Shown here one piece after another: positions 1 to 6,870 of a stretch of 47,677 nt of DNA. Under the pieces are notes generated by a model. The model did not search any database. It saw only the letters and a list, made by a program, of their open reading frames with translations, and was not told the DNA's origin. Position 1 is the stretch's first letter, and the number at the start of each line of letters is the position of its first letter. A program made the position numbers and the translations under genes. The DNA is taken from assembly GCA_024683645.1 (NCBI GenBank), contig JAIKYA010000097.1:1-47677 (forward strand). Direction: 5' to 3'. Origin of the DNA: Lachnospiraceae bacterium. Lineage in GTDB: Bacteria; Bacillota; Clostridia; Lachnospirales; Lachnospiraceae.

Positions 1-289
1 CGGTGCAGCCGTTATCGAGATGATGGTAAACATCCTGCCCCAGATGGCAGCAGAAGTTTCCAAACCTCTCTCCGCTATCGATAAGGTAAATATCTACGGT
101 GGCGGTACGGACGGCAGCGGAGTATCACAGATCTCCGGCAATATGCCCGTAGTCATGAAGCAGGTATTCGATACCATGACCGAAGCTACAGGAGTTGACT
201 TCACTGAAATAATGAGAGCCAGCACCTACGATGCAAAGGTAAACAAGAATATCACAGTAAACGGACTTGAAGGCGTAAAAACAGAATGA
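1..289 (+). CDS. Flotillin-like protein, C-terminal part (5' end outside window)
   Basis: The reading frame is open from base 2 and ends with TGA at 287-289, so only about the last 95 residues are seen. The order of elements matches the end of bacterial flotillins (FloT/YuaG): an amphipathic segment ending in a Glu-Met-Met run, then 'PLSAIDKV', then a Gly-rich stretch with GGGTDGSG, then a short helical tail. In that family the N-terminal membrane hairpin and SPFH domain anchor the protein in the membrane and the long coiled coil drives assembly into ordered microdomains; those parts lie upstream of this window. A strong intrinsic terminator follows directly. The family call rests on the tail only. 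Confidence 0.75.
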   Translation, partial: GAAVIEMMVNILPQMAAEVSKPLSAIDKVNIYGGGTDGSGVSQISGNMPVVMKQVFDTMTEATGVDFTEIMRASTYDAKVNKNITVNGLEGVKTE

Positions 290-300
290 TCCAAAAGATC

Positions 301-329
301 CGGGGGGCTTTAAAAGCCCCCCGTTTTTT
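301..329 (+). terminator. Rho-independent terminator after the flotillin-like gene
   Basis: A perfect hairpin with six G:C pairs (GGGGGGC at 302-308 against GCCCCCC at 316-322) is followed by TTTTTT at 324-329. It overlaps the stop codon of the convergent gene at 328. The minus-strand side lacks a good T-run, so it is mainly a plus-strand terminator. Confidence 0.9.
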
Positions 330-1512
330 AACTCTTTCTCATCATGAATTTCCGGTATACTCCGATAGCTATCTTATACGGAAGCGGACGCAGTGCCTTG
401 TCCGCTTCTTTTAATTTCTCACGGATAGGAATATGCTGCGGGCAATGCTGTTCGCACTTACCGCATTCTATGCACTGCGAAGCGAACGCAGCTTCCTTGC
501 GGGCTCCGACCACCTGCATATAATTGGCACGTGCCGAGCTCTTTGTTTCCGTATACATCTCATTATAAAACTGGAATGTGGCGGGAATATCCACACCTTT
601 CGGACAGGGCATACAGTAACGACAGGCGGTACAGCCTACTTTGATATTTTCCTGTATCATTGCCTTTACTTCTCCGATCAGCTTGAAGTCGTCCTCTGTG
701 AACATGCCCGGCGTGGAATCCGAAGCCGTACGGCAGTTCTCCTGTACCATTTCCATGGAATTCATGCCTGACAGCACACAGGTAACCTCAGGCTGATTCC
801 ACAGCCAGCGGAATGCCCATTCTGCAGGCGTATATTTACGCTCGTTTTGCGCGATATGTTTCTTTGCCTTCTCGGGAAGCATATCCACCAGCTTACCGCC
901 TCTCAGAGGTTCCATGATGATCACGGGGATTCCCTTTTCTCCGGCAGCTTTCAGGCCTTTAACACCGGCCTGAGTATGTTCGTCAAGATAGTTGTACTGT
1001 ATCTGACAGAAGTCCCAGTCATAATCATCAAGGATCTGTATGAACATATCGGAATTGCCATGGAAGGAAAATCCCAGATTCCTTATGGCTCCGCTTTTCT
1101 TCTTCTCTTCTATCCAGTCCTTGATGCCCAGAGCCACCAGCTTTCTCCAGGATGCAACGTCCGTAAGCATATGCATCAGATAATAATCGATGTGATCTGT
1201 CTTAAGTCTCGTCAGCTGCTCCTGAAAATACTTCTCTATCTGTGTGGTATTCGTAATGAGATACTGCGGCAGCTTTGTCGCTATCTTCATGCGGTCCCTG
1301 CACTGATATTTTTCCATTATCTCACCGAGTGCCGCTTCACTTCCCGGATAGATATATGCAGTATCAAAATAATTGACACCCGCATCCAGCGCTGCCATCA
1401 GCTCTTTTCCGGCTTTCTCCACATCTATGGACGCACCGCTTCTGGAAAAACGCATGCAGCCGTAGCCGAGTATGGAAATATCCTCACCTTTTTTGTCTTT
1501 TCTGTATTGCAT
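328..1512 (-). CDS. Aldo/keto reductase with C-terminal 4Fe-4S ferredoxin domain
   Basis: An NAD(P)H-dependent oxidoreductase of the aldo/keto reductase fold fused to an iron-sulfur tail (394 aa). The AKR catalytic set is visible: Asp50 and Tyr55 in 'FDTAYIYPGSE', Lys80 in 'ATKLP' and His114 in 'LMHML'. The C-terminal third carries two cysteine clusters, CTACRYCMPCP near residue 303 and CIECGKCEQHCP near residue 354, typical of two cluster-binding sites. This architecture is common in anaerobic Clostridia, where electrons may pass through the clusters; the substrate is unknown. The start follows a GGGGTGA ribosome site and lies 3 nt after the endoglucanase stop, so the two are probably co-transcribed. 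Confidence 0.88.
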   Translation of the reverse strand: MQYRKDKKGEDISILGYGCMRFSRSGASIDVEKAGKELMAALDAGVNYFDTAYIYPGSEAALGEIMEKYQCRDRMKIATKLPQYLITNTTQIEKYFQEQLTRLKTDHIDYYLMHMLTDVASWRKLVALGIKDWIEEKKKSGAIRNLGFSFHGNSDMFIQILDDYDWDFCQIQYNYLDEHTQAGVKGLKAAGEKGIPVIIMEPLRGGKLVDMLPEKAKKHIAQNERKYTPAEWAFRWLWNQPEVTCVLSGMNSMEMVQENCRTASDSTPGMFTEDDFKLIGEVKAMIQENIKVGCTACRYCMPCPKGVDIPATFQFYNEMYTETKSSARANYMQVVGARKEAAFASQCIECGKCEQHCPQHIPIREKLKEADKALRPLPYKIAIGVYRKFMMRKS

Positions 1513-1515
1513 AGA

Positions 1516-2841
1516 TCATTCACCCCATCCCTGCGACGCGGAATAGATCAGCTGATCCCTTATCTCGGGAAATCTCCATTCCAGCGTTTCCCTGTTGATG
1601 ATAGCGAAATTCTCTCCGTCGGTGTTGTATGCATTGTTGTCCCAGATAACTGTCGGCATGCCGTAATTTGCTGCCATTGTCACATAGTATGCCGTAAAAT
1701 CAAGTCTTGATTCAAGGTTCTTCTTATCAAGGGAGCCCCATTCGCTTATCACAACAGGTATTCCCTTTATTATAAAGGTTCTGTGCAGACCCCTTACAAA
1801 ATAATCGATGTCGCCGGTACCCTTCTGTCCTTTGATAGAAAACTCGCTCGTTCCGCTCTTGTTGAGCGCAAAATCATAAGGAGTATAGGCATGCGCGGAA
1901 ATGATGATATGATCCGCAGCACCGGGATCGTCGGGTACCTTAAAGTCCTTATACATCTCAAATTCGGGGGCTGCGCAGTATCCGGGCACCATGATATATC
2001 TTTCGTTGTTGTGTCCCTTGCCGTTTGCCCTGATGGTATCCACTGCGACCTGGTTGAGCTGGTTTATGCAGTCAAAACATTCTTTTGCATAATCGGCTTC
2101 CTTGTCAGCTATCCACCATTCATAGTCGGTCCCGACCTGTCTGGGCTCGTTCATGGTCTCGAAGATAACATGCTCGTCATAATCCGCAAAACGTTCAGCT
2201 ACCTGAGTCCATATATCTTTCAGATATTTCTTTCCGCTGTCCAGTCTGGCATAAGAAGGATAGTAATAATCATCATCATGATGTATGTTGATGATGGCAT
2301 ACATTCCTTCATCTGTGATCCAGCCAACTACTTCCTCGACACGGTCCATCCATTTTTCACTGATCCTGTTGTTCGCATCTATATGATTGTGCCAGGACAC
2401 GGGAACACGGATCGTATTGAAGCCCGCTTCCTTCATGGTGTGTATAAGCTCTTTTGTGGTCTTTGCACCGCTCCAGACGGTCTCATAATCCATCTCGTCC
2501 GCGCAGTCGCTGTCCCTTGCATCAAAAGTGTTTCCAAGGTTCCAGCCCACCCGCATATCCCTTGTAAAGGCCATTGCTTCACTTTCGGGAACAGTTCCTT
2601 TAATGGCAAGACGTACATCTACCAGTCCGTTGTCCTCTGCGGGCGCCTCCGTAGGTGTGGGCTCTTCTGTCGGCTTGGGAGCTTCGGTCGGCTCCGCTTC
2701 TTCAGGTGTAACGCCGGGCTCTGCCGTAATGCTTTCTTCCGGCTTTGACTGTGTCTGCGGAAGCTCTGTTTTCCCGCAGCCGGCCAGCAATACGGCGGCA
2801 GCCATGAACGCTGTAATTATACGTATGATCCTGTTTTTCAA
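1516..2841 (-). CDS. GH5-family endoglucanase, lipid-anchored
   Basis: A secreted glycoside hydrolase family 5 enzyme (441 aa) expected to cleave beta-1,4-glucan internally. Residues 1-22 form a lipoprotein signal ending in the lipobox 'LLAGC' (Cys22). Residues 23-70 are a Pro/Thr/Glu linker, and the (beta/alpha)8 domain follows. GH5 landmarks are GWNLGNTFDA (99-108), 'RVPVSWH', 'NIHHDD', the acid/base Glu232 in 'TMNEP', His316/Tyr318 and the nucleophile Glu366 in 'ISEWGS'. The GWNLGNTFDA signature recalls subfamily GH5_4. The start codon is TTG, preceded by AAAGGA at good spacing. No carbohydrate-binding module or dockerin is present, so the enzyme probably works tethered to the outer face of the membrane. 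Confidence 0.92.
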   Translation of the reverse strand: MKNRIIRIITAFMAAAVLLAGCGKTELPQTQSKPEESITAEPGVTPEEAEPTEAPKPTEEPTPTEAPAEDNGLVDVRLAIKGTVPESEAMAFTRDMRVGWNLGNTFDARDSDCADEMDYETVWSGAKTTKELIHTMKEAGFNTIRVPVSWHNHIDANNRISEKWMDRVEEVVGWITDEGMYAIINIHHDDDYYYPSYARLDSGKKYLKDIWTQVAERFADYDEHVIFETMNEPRQVGTDYEWWIADKEADYAKECFDCINQLNQVAVDTIRANGKGHNNERYIMVPGYCAAPEFEMYKDFKVPDDPGAADHIIISAHAYTPYDFALNKSGTSEFSIKGQKGTGDIDYFVRGLHRTFIIKGIPVVISEWGSLDKKNLESRLDFTAYYVTMAANYGMPTVIWDNNAYNTDGENFAIINRETLEWRFPEIRDQLIYSASQGWGE

Positions 2842-2929
2842 TTTATTTATCCTTTATGTTATGGTGAACGACAAAACCTTTTTAGTTTTGCTGCTTACTG
2901 CTCCGGATTTTGGCCGCTTTCTGCGCTTA

Positions 2930-2958
2930 CTATAAAAACAGAGATGTTAATCCATCTC
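2930..2958 (-). terminator. Intrinsic terminator overlapping the stop of the zinc-ribbon gene
   Basis: On the minus strand GAGATG/CATCTC (2958-2953 with 2946-2941) forms a stem around the stop codon and is followed by TGTTTTTATAG. It separates the gene above from the endoglucanase operon. Confidence 0.7.
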
Positions 2959-3720
2959 CGTTTCGGTATATCCTGCTTTCTTTCCGCAATTCGGACAGAC
3001 CTTAAATGCCGGCTTCTGATCTTCACCCGCCTCGTCTGTCCAGACATATTTGCTGTCACACATTCTCATCATTACCATGCTCCCGGGCTCGGGATAGGTC
3101 TTGGTATGTTTTATAGTAACATAGTAGCAGCGCTCTGTTGACTCGCTTGCGGGAGCTGCTGCCTGTACCGGCTGGGCTGCCACCGGCTGCTGTACTGCTG
3201 CCGGCTGTACCGGTGCAGCCTGTGCCTGTGCCGCTTTTTCTTTTTCGGCCTGTTCAGCAAGTAACCTGTTAGCCTCAACGGTTCCTATACTGCTGATTGA
3301 CTGGGATCTGTCTACTATGGGCAGATCTGCCAGGGAACACAGACCGTTGCTGTTGGGTACTTTGGATGTGGTATATCCGCTGCCGCCCGGACCGCCGAAT
3401 CTTGACTTGAATACGGGTTTTACATATCCGCTGTTCGGAGCGGGTGCCGGCTGGGACGCCGGTGCTGCCGGTACTACCGGGGGTATGGATGTTTCCTTTA
3501 CCTTGGGCCTGTTATTGCCCGCCATGGGATCAAAAGCAGGCGCTGCCGACCCCGCATCACTGAAAGGGATCACATCTGCTTCCTGCTTCTTAGAGATATT
3601 AGTATAAGGCTGATCATTGAAAAGTGCCGTGTTGATACAGTTAGAGTCCCACTTATCTTTGTTGATCTCGTCTGAGATTTTGTTGGCAAGCTGTTTTGCC
3701 TTATCAAATAATGTAGCCAT
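2947..3720 (-). CDS. Ala/Pro/Gln-rich protein with C-terminal zinc-knuckle-like motif, unknown function
   Basis: A 257-aa protein of no recognised family. The N-terminus (MATLFDKAKQ) is a short amphipathic helix, the middle is low-complexity Ala/Pro/Gln sequence that is probably disordered, and the last 60 residues look folded. They contain 'CYYVTIKHTKTYPEPG' and end in a CPNCG motif that could form half a zinc site. An upstream in-frame ATG at 3777 would add 19 residues, but the ATG at 3718-3720 has GGGGG at ideal spacing, so it is preferred. The gene has its own promoter (3792-3820) and a terminator on its stop codon, making it a single-gene unit. No signal peptide or membrane segment is seen, so it is probably cytoplasmic. 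Confidence 0.7.
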   Translation of the reverse strand: MATLFDKAKQLANKISDEINKDKWDSNCINTALFNDQPYTNISKKQEADVIPFSDAGSAAPAFDPMAGNNRPKVKETSIPPVVPAAPASQPAPAPNSGYVKPVFKSRFGGPGGSGYTTSKVPNSNGLCSLADLPIVDRSQSISSIGTVEANRLLAEQAEKEKAAQAQAAPVQPAAVQQPVAAQPVQAAAPASESTERCYYVTIKHTKTYPEPGSMVMMRMCDSKYVWTDEAGEDQKPAFKVCPNCGKKAGYTETEMD

Positions 3721-3791
3721 TTTTTTCCCCCATATACCCCTGTTTTTTCTTTCTTTTGCCTCCCTGTCAGGCGGCAAAATCCACCGTGATC

Positions 3792-3820
3792 ATTATATCA
3801 TATCCTCTGTTTTTTTGCAC
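3792..3820 (-). promoter_or_regulatory. Sigma-A type promoter of the 2947-3720 gene
   Basis: On the minus strand TATAAT (3797-3792) is preceded by TGA, giving an extended -10. A weak -35 (GTGCAA, 3820-3815) lies 17 bp upstream. The predicted leader is about 65 nt. Confidence 0.6.
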
Positions 3821-4011
3821 TATTCATTTATTGCCGTTTTTTCTTGACTTATGTCTACTGTCTTACGGTTTTTCTCTCATTTTCCGATACTTTTGCTGCT
3901 GAGCGTCGGTATGTCCGGCCTTTCTCTTGAAATGTAGCCCGGATTATGATACTCTCGCTTGTATGGGCCGGAAAGCGGCCATTTTCAGACTGTGAAAGGA
4001 TGACCGGATAT

Positions 4012-4392
4012 ATGGGCTTTGAAAAAGGGTGGAACCCCTTTATGGAATACAATAATATCGAAGTGGTCAGCGTCTCGACCGAAAAGAGCGTGCTGAAGGC
4101 TGAAATAAGCGAAAACTCGCTGAATCCCTACGGCATGATACACGGAGGTCTTCTTTACACCATGATCGACTGTACTGCCGGGATAACGGCCCGGGCAGAC
4201 GGAAATCCTTATGTAACTCAGAATTCCTATGTAAATTTCCTTTATAATGTTAAAGACGAAAAAGTCATATACGCCGAATCCGACGTGATAAGAAGAGGAA
4301 AAACCGTTGTTGTAGTGCACGTCCGGGTATATACGACTGACGGAAAGGATCTTGCGGATGCCGTTGTGGACATGTTCAGAGTCAACGGATGA
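4012..4392 (+). CDS. PaaI-like hotdog-fold thioesterase
   Basis: A small (126 aa) single-domain hotdog protein predicted to hydrolyse acyl-CoA thioesters. The core motif NPYGMIHGGLLYT (38-50) has the conserved Asn38 and HGG loop, and Asp53 in the following helix is the usual catalytic carboxylate of PaaI/YbgC-type enzymes. Its length equals one hotdog domain. In-frame ATGs exist at 3946 and 4000; the 4012 start is chosen because the family begins near this point and AAAGGA lies 11 nt upstream. The gene stands alone, with a hairpin repeat beginning at its stop codon. The substrate cannot be read from the sequence. Confidence 0.8.
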   Translation: MGFEKGWNPFMEYNNIEVVSVSTEKSVLKAEISENSLNPYGMIHGGLLYTMIDCTAGITARADGNPYVTQNSYVNFLYNVKDEKVIYAESDVIRRGKTVVVVHVRVYTTDGKDLADAVVDMFRVNG

Positions 4393-4421
4393 GGACAGAA
4401 GGACCGTCCCCGCGTCTTCAT
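4389..4421. repeat. REP-like hairpin, copy 1 (GTCCCC core)
   Basis: ATGAGGAC (4389-4396) pairs with GTCTTCAT (4414-4421), with one G-U, closing a loop that holds GGACCGTCCCC. The same core in a similar hairpin recurs at 26382-26410. The element starts on the stop codon of the thioesterase gene. Confidence 0.55.
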
Positions 4422-4448
4422 TACTGCCTGCTTTCTTGCTTCACTTTT

Positions 4449-4480
4449 GCATCGCCCGCGATGCTATTATTTTATTATGC
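4449..4480 (+). terminator. Possible terminator hairpin
   Basis: GCATCG/CGATGC (4449-4454 and 4459-4464) with a 4-nt loop is followed by the U-rich but interrupted TATTATTTTATTAT. It could end the thioesterase transcript. The rest of 4422-4565 shows no clear promoter; AAAGGGGGAAAG just before 4566 is the next gene's ribosome site. Confidence 0.4.
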
Positions 4481-4565
4481 TGATATCATGACGGGAAAAG
4501 GGGCATTTTTAAGCGATATGAGCTGCAACTACTGTCTGTCCGTTTGAATAAAGGGGGAAAGAAAA

Positions 4566-5891
4566 ATGGCAGGAATCACTGAATTCGGAAACGAAATCTT
4601 CAATATCTGGGGTAATCCCGCATTAACAGTCAAAGATCCTTTAGCCTTTGTACCTATTATGGAAACCGTATTGGATAAAATGCCTCCCAATACGCCCGAT
4701 CTTACCAAAAACTGGCTGACCGGGCTTTACAATGATTACAGAGGCGGACATATCGGTCCTACTTTCGGAGATGAAGTATATACCTGTCTGACCGGTATAT
4801 ACATAAATATGGCCTGTAACCCCGATAAAAACCAGGAATTTGACTACAGTTACAGTTATGCGGTAGGTGAAAAAAGAAAAGCGGGCCTCATGCCCGTAAC
4901 TATAGGCGACACTGTGGATATCTCCGCAGGCTTCAGGGAAGAAGCCCAGAATGCCCACACCTGGGAAGAAATGGATGCCATCCTTGGCGGTCTGATCCAG
5001 ACCGGTATGAGCAATGCCAATGCAAACATGTGTCTTAACGGCTTCCTCCCCATGCTTGAACAGTTTCGTCAGAATATGCAGTCCATGGCCATGCAGAAAC
5101 CGCCCGTTCAGGCCAAGATGGGCATGACTTCGGCTCACTACCTGGATGAAAACATGATGAAACAGGCCCGCTATATGGTAAATGCAGCAGGCGATATGCT
5201 GGAGAACAGCCATATGTACTGTAAAGGAATGAGTGACGTTTACGCTCAATGCAAAGCAAACTATGTGGCTTTTGCCGAACAAAGCGATCCCACCCGCATC
5301 CGTTTAACTGATGCAGAAAAAACTTCCAAATTCTATCAGGGGCTTGAAGATAAGCTCCGTTCGATCAGAGATATTGAAAAAAAGATGCTTGAGGACAATC
5401 CTACTTTCCACAGGGATTCACCCGAGTATAAGGAAATGAAAGAAGCAGTTACCCGTGTCTTAACCTGTGCCAGGGCTCAGGGCTTTGATGAACGTATAAG
5501 AAATGAAACAAAGAATTCTCTCAGTCTCGATGACGGATTTGCGGCACAGATCCTTTTCGATGAAATGCACAAGCTTTACGAAAGCGCGGAAAAATATGCC
5601 AATAAGGAGGTCTTTGGACAGACAAAGAGCACCCAGAGAGGAATAGAACGAAAGAATACCGCTCTGGCGCTTATCGATCTGTCAAAACCCGATACCGTCA
5701 TTATCAACGATAAGGCCGTAGTGGACCGTCGTATGGACAAGCATGACAAACGCAAGCTCTCCCTGAAAGATATGCTGGATGAGGAAAAGAAGACCAACCT
5801 GCACGATCGCAGAAGCGAGATTGTTGTTATCCGCGATCACTCTAACAAACACACTCCCAAAACCCATGCCTCACGCGGTATGGGCATGTAA
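4566..5891 (+). CDS. Uncharacterised 441-aa cytoplasmic protein
   Basis: I recognise no family. The protein has no signal peptide or membrane segment and is predominantly helical. Residues 1-60 are Pro/Asn-rich, and 60-200 contain a Met-rich helical region with 'MQSMAMQKPP'. Residues 250-350 are charged helices that could form a coiled coil. The C-terminal 90 residues are strongly basic/acidic ('DRRMDKHDKRKLSLKDMLDEEKK') and end in a His/Arg-rich disordered tail. The start is supported by GGGGG 8-9 nt upstream. It is transcribed head-on to replication on this arm, as a single gene, and ends exactly where the 142-nt multi-hairpin repeat begins. Codon use does not differ visibly from neighbours. 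Confidence 0.75.
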   Translation: MAGITEFGNEIFNIWGNPALTVKDPLAFVPIMETVLDKMPPNTPDLTKNWLTGLYNDYRGGHIGPTFGDEVYTCLTGIYINMACNPDKNQEFDYSYSYAVGEKRKAGLMPVTIGDTVDISAGFREEAQNAHTWEEMDAILGGLIQTGMSNANANMCLNGFLPMLEQFRQNMQSMAMQKPPVQAKMGMTSAHYLDENMMKQARYMVNAAGDMLENSHMYCKGMSDVYAQCKANYVAFAEQSDPTRIRLTDAEKTSKFYQGLEDKLRSIRDIEKKMLEDNPTFHRDSPEYKEMKEAVTRVLTCARAQGFDERIRNETKNSLSLDDGFAAQILFDEMHKLYESAEKYANKEVFGQTKSTQRGIERKNTALALIDLSKPDTVIINDKAVVDRRMDKHDKRKLSLKDMLDEEKKTNLHDRRSEIVVIRDHSNKHTPKTHASRGMGM

Positions 5892-6033
5892 GAACAAAGC
5901 GTTCCGCTTGCGGAACGCCGACGCCTCGCGCGGTTGCCGAAGGCAACATTTTCCTCTCGCGCGAGTGCGCATCCCGCCCGGAGGGCTTTTTGCTTTATGG
6001 AAATTCCAGAGGAATTTCCTATAAAGTAAAAAA
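5892..6033 (+). repeat. 142-nt multi-hairpin intergenic repeat, copy 1
   Basis: This begins one base after the stop codon at 5889-5891. It contains hairpin A (GCGTTCCGC/GCGGAACGC, 5899-5918), hairpin B (GTTGCC/GGCAAC, 5933-5947), palindrome C (CTCGCGCGAG, 5956-5965), terminator-like hairpin D (GCCC-GGA-GGGC then TTTTT, 5976-5991) and hairpin E (GGAAATTCC-AGA-GGAATTTCC extended by CTTTAT/ATAAAG, 5993-6026). CTCGCGCG at 5925-5932 can alternatively pair with 5958-5965, enclosing hairpin B. The second copy at 26207-26348 has the same length and roughly 92% identity. Confidence 0.85.
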
Positions 6034-6056
6034 GCCGCGCACTCCGCGGCTTTTTT
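6034..6056 (+). terminator. Terminator following repeat copy 1
   Basis: GCCGCG/CGCGGC (6034-6039, 6045-6050) with loop CACTC is flanked by A6 and followed by T6. This stem is unrelated to the terminator that follows repeat copy 2. Confidence 0.85.
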
Positions 6057-6058
6057 AT

Positions 6059-6087
6059 TTGTATGAAACGCCATTTTATATTATAAT
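6059..6087 (+). promoter_or_regulatory. Promoter of the cyclophilin gene
   Basis: TTGTAT (6059-6064), a 17-bp spacer, then TATAAT (6082-6087). It lies directly after the terminator above, and GGAGGT at 6109-6114 serves the ATG at 6122. Confidence 0.6.
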
Positions 6088-6121
6088 CTTAACCGTAAAT
6101 ATATTTTCGGAGGTAAGATAA

Positions 6122-6643
6122 ATGGCACAGAATCCTATAGTAACTATAACGATGGAAGACGGCGACGTGATGAAAGCGGAGCTGTATCCCGAGATAGCAC
6201 CCAACACGGTTAACAACTTTATCAGTCTGATAAATAAAGGCTTTTATAACGGTCTGATCTTCCACAGAGTGATAAAAGGCTTTATGCTGCAGGGCGGAGA
6301 TCCGGAAGGAACGGGTATGGGCGGCCCCGGTTACGGTATCCGCGGCGAATTCGCACATAACGGCTTCAAAAACGATCTGAAGCACACAAAAGGCGTACTT
6401 TCCATGGCCAGGTCCATGATGCCAAACTCAGCCGGGAGCCAGTTCTTCATAATGCACAAGGACTCTCCTCATCTGGACGGTGATTATGCCGCTTTCGGCA
6501 AGGTATTTGAAGGTCTGGAAGTAATAGACAAGATCGCGGGAACACAGACGGATTATAATGACAGACCGCTCCAGGACCAGCGTATCAAGACCATGACGGT
6601 TGATACTTTCGGCATAGATTTTCCCCAGCCGGAAACCATGTAA
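6122..6643 (+). CDS. ppiB: Peptidyl-prolyl cis-trans isomerase, cyclophilin type
   Basis: A single-domain cytoplasmic cyclophilin (173 aa) that catalyses cis-trans isomerisation of X-Pro bonds in folding proteins. Family motifs run in order: 'FHRVIKGFMLQGGDP' (the FHR catalytic Arg and the Gln), 'GVLSMARSMMPNSAGSQFFI' and 'LDGDYAAFGKV'. There is no signal peptide. The length is normal for bacterial PpiB. The start has GGAGGT with 7-nt spacing. It is a monocistronic unit; downstream, 6644-6800 has no clear terminator before the structured leader of the TraX-like gene, so read-through into that leader is possible. Confidence 0.93.
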   Translation: MAQNPIVTITMEDGDVMKAELYPEIAPNTVNNFISLINKGFYNGLIFHRVIKGFMLQGGDPEGTGMGGPGYGIRGEFAHNGFKNDLKHTKGVLSMARSMMPNSAGSQFFIMHKDSPHLDGDYAAFGKVFEGLEVIDKIAGTQTDYNDRPLQDQRIKTMTVDTFGIDFPQPETM

Positions 6644-6800
6644 AATCAGCTGTAACTTGTTAATATTTTGTTCACAAATCGTTTTAGAATCGTTAAATTG
6701 ATAATCATTGTTTTGCCAAATATGTACTGTAATATAAAAACATCGAAAGAGAAAAACCTTGAGATCCTAAAACGACTATAACAAAACTTTTTCATAATTT

Positions 6801-6859
6801 ATGCCAGGCAGACCCGACGGGGTCAGCCTGGCATCCTCCCTTTTTGGGAGGATTTTTTT
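6801..6859 (+). promoter_or_regulatory. Structured leader with intrinsic terminator (attenuator) of the TraX-family gene
   Basis: Stem 1 pairs ATGCCAGGC (6801-6809) with GCCTGGCAT (6826-6834), then after one A-A mismatch GACCC (6811-6815) with GGGTC (6820-6824). Directly adjoining it, CCTCCC-TTTTT-GGGAGG (6835-6851) plus A-TTTTTTT (6852-6859) is a textbook terminator. The SD sequence GGAG (6860-6863) and ATG (6871) come immediately after the T-run. No promoter can fit between terminator and gene, so expression needs read-through. A weak promoter may lie around 6710-6745. I recognise no known riboswitch class. Confidence 0.7.
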
Positions 6860-6870
6860 GGAGAAAAAAC

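Noticed and set aside
847-1710. Long plus-strand frame antisense to the aldo/keto reductase
   Set aside because: It lacks a ribosome site and any protein-like pattern, and it overlaps two well-supported minus-strand genes.
6711-6745. Promoter for the TraX-family leader
   Set aside because: Several alternative -35/-10 pairs can be drawn in this AT-rich stretch and none is clearly better, so no separate feature is given.
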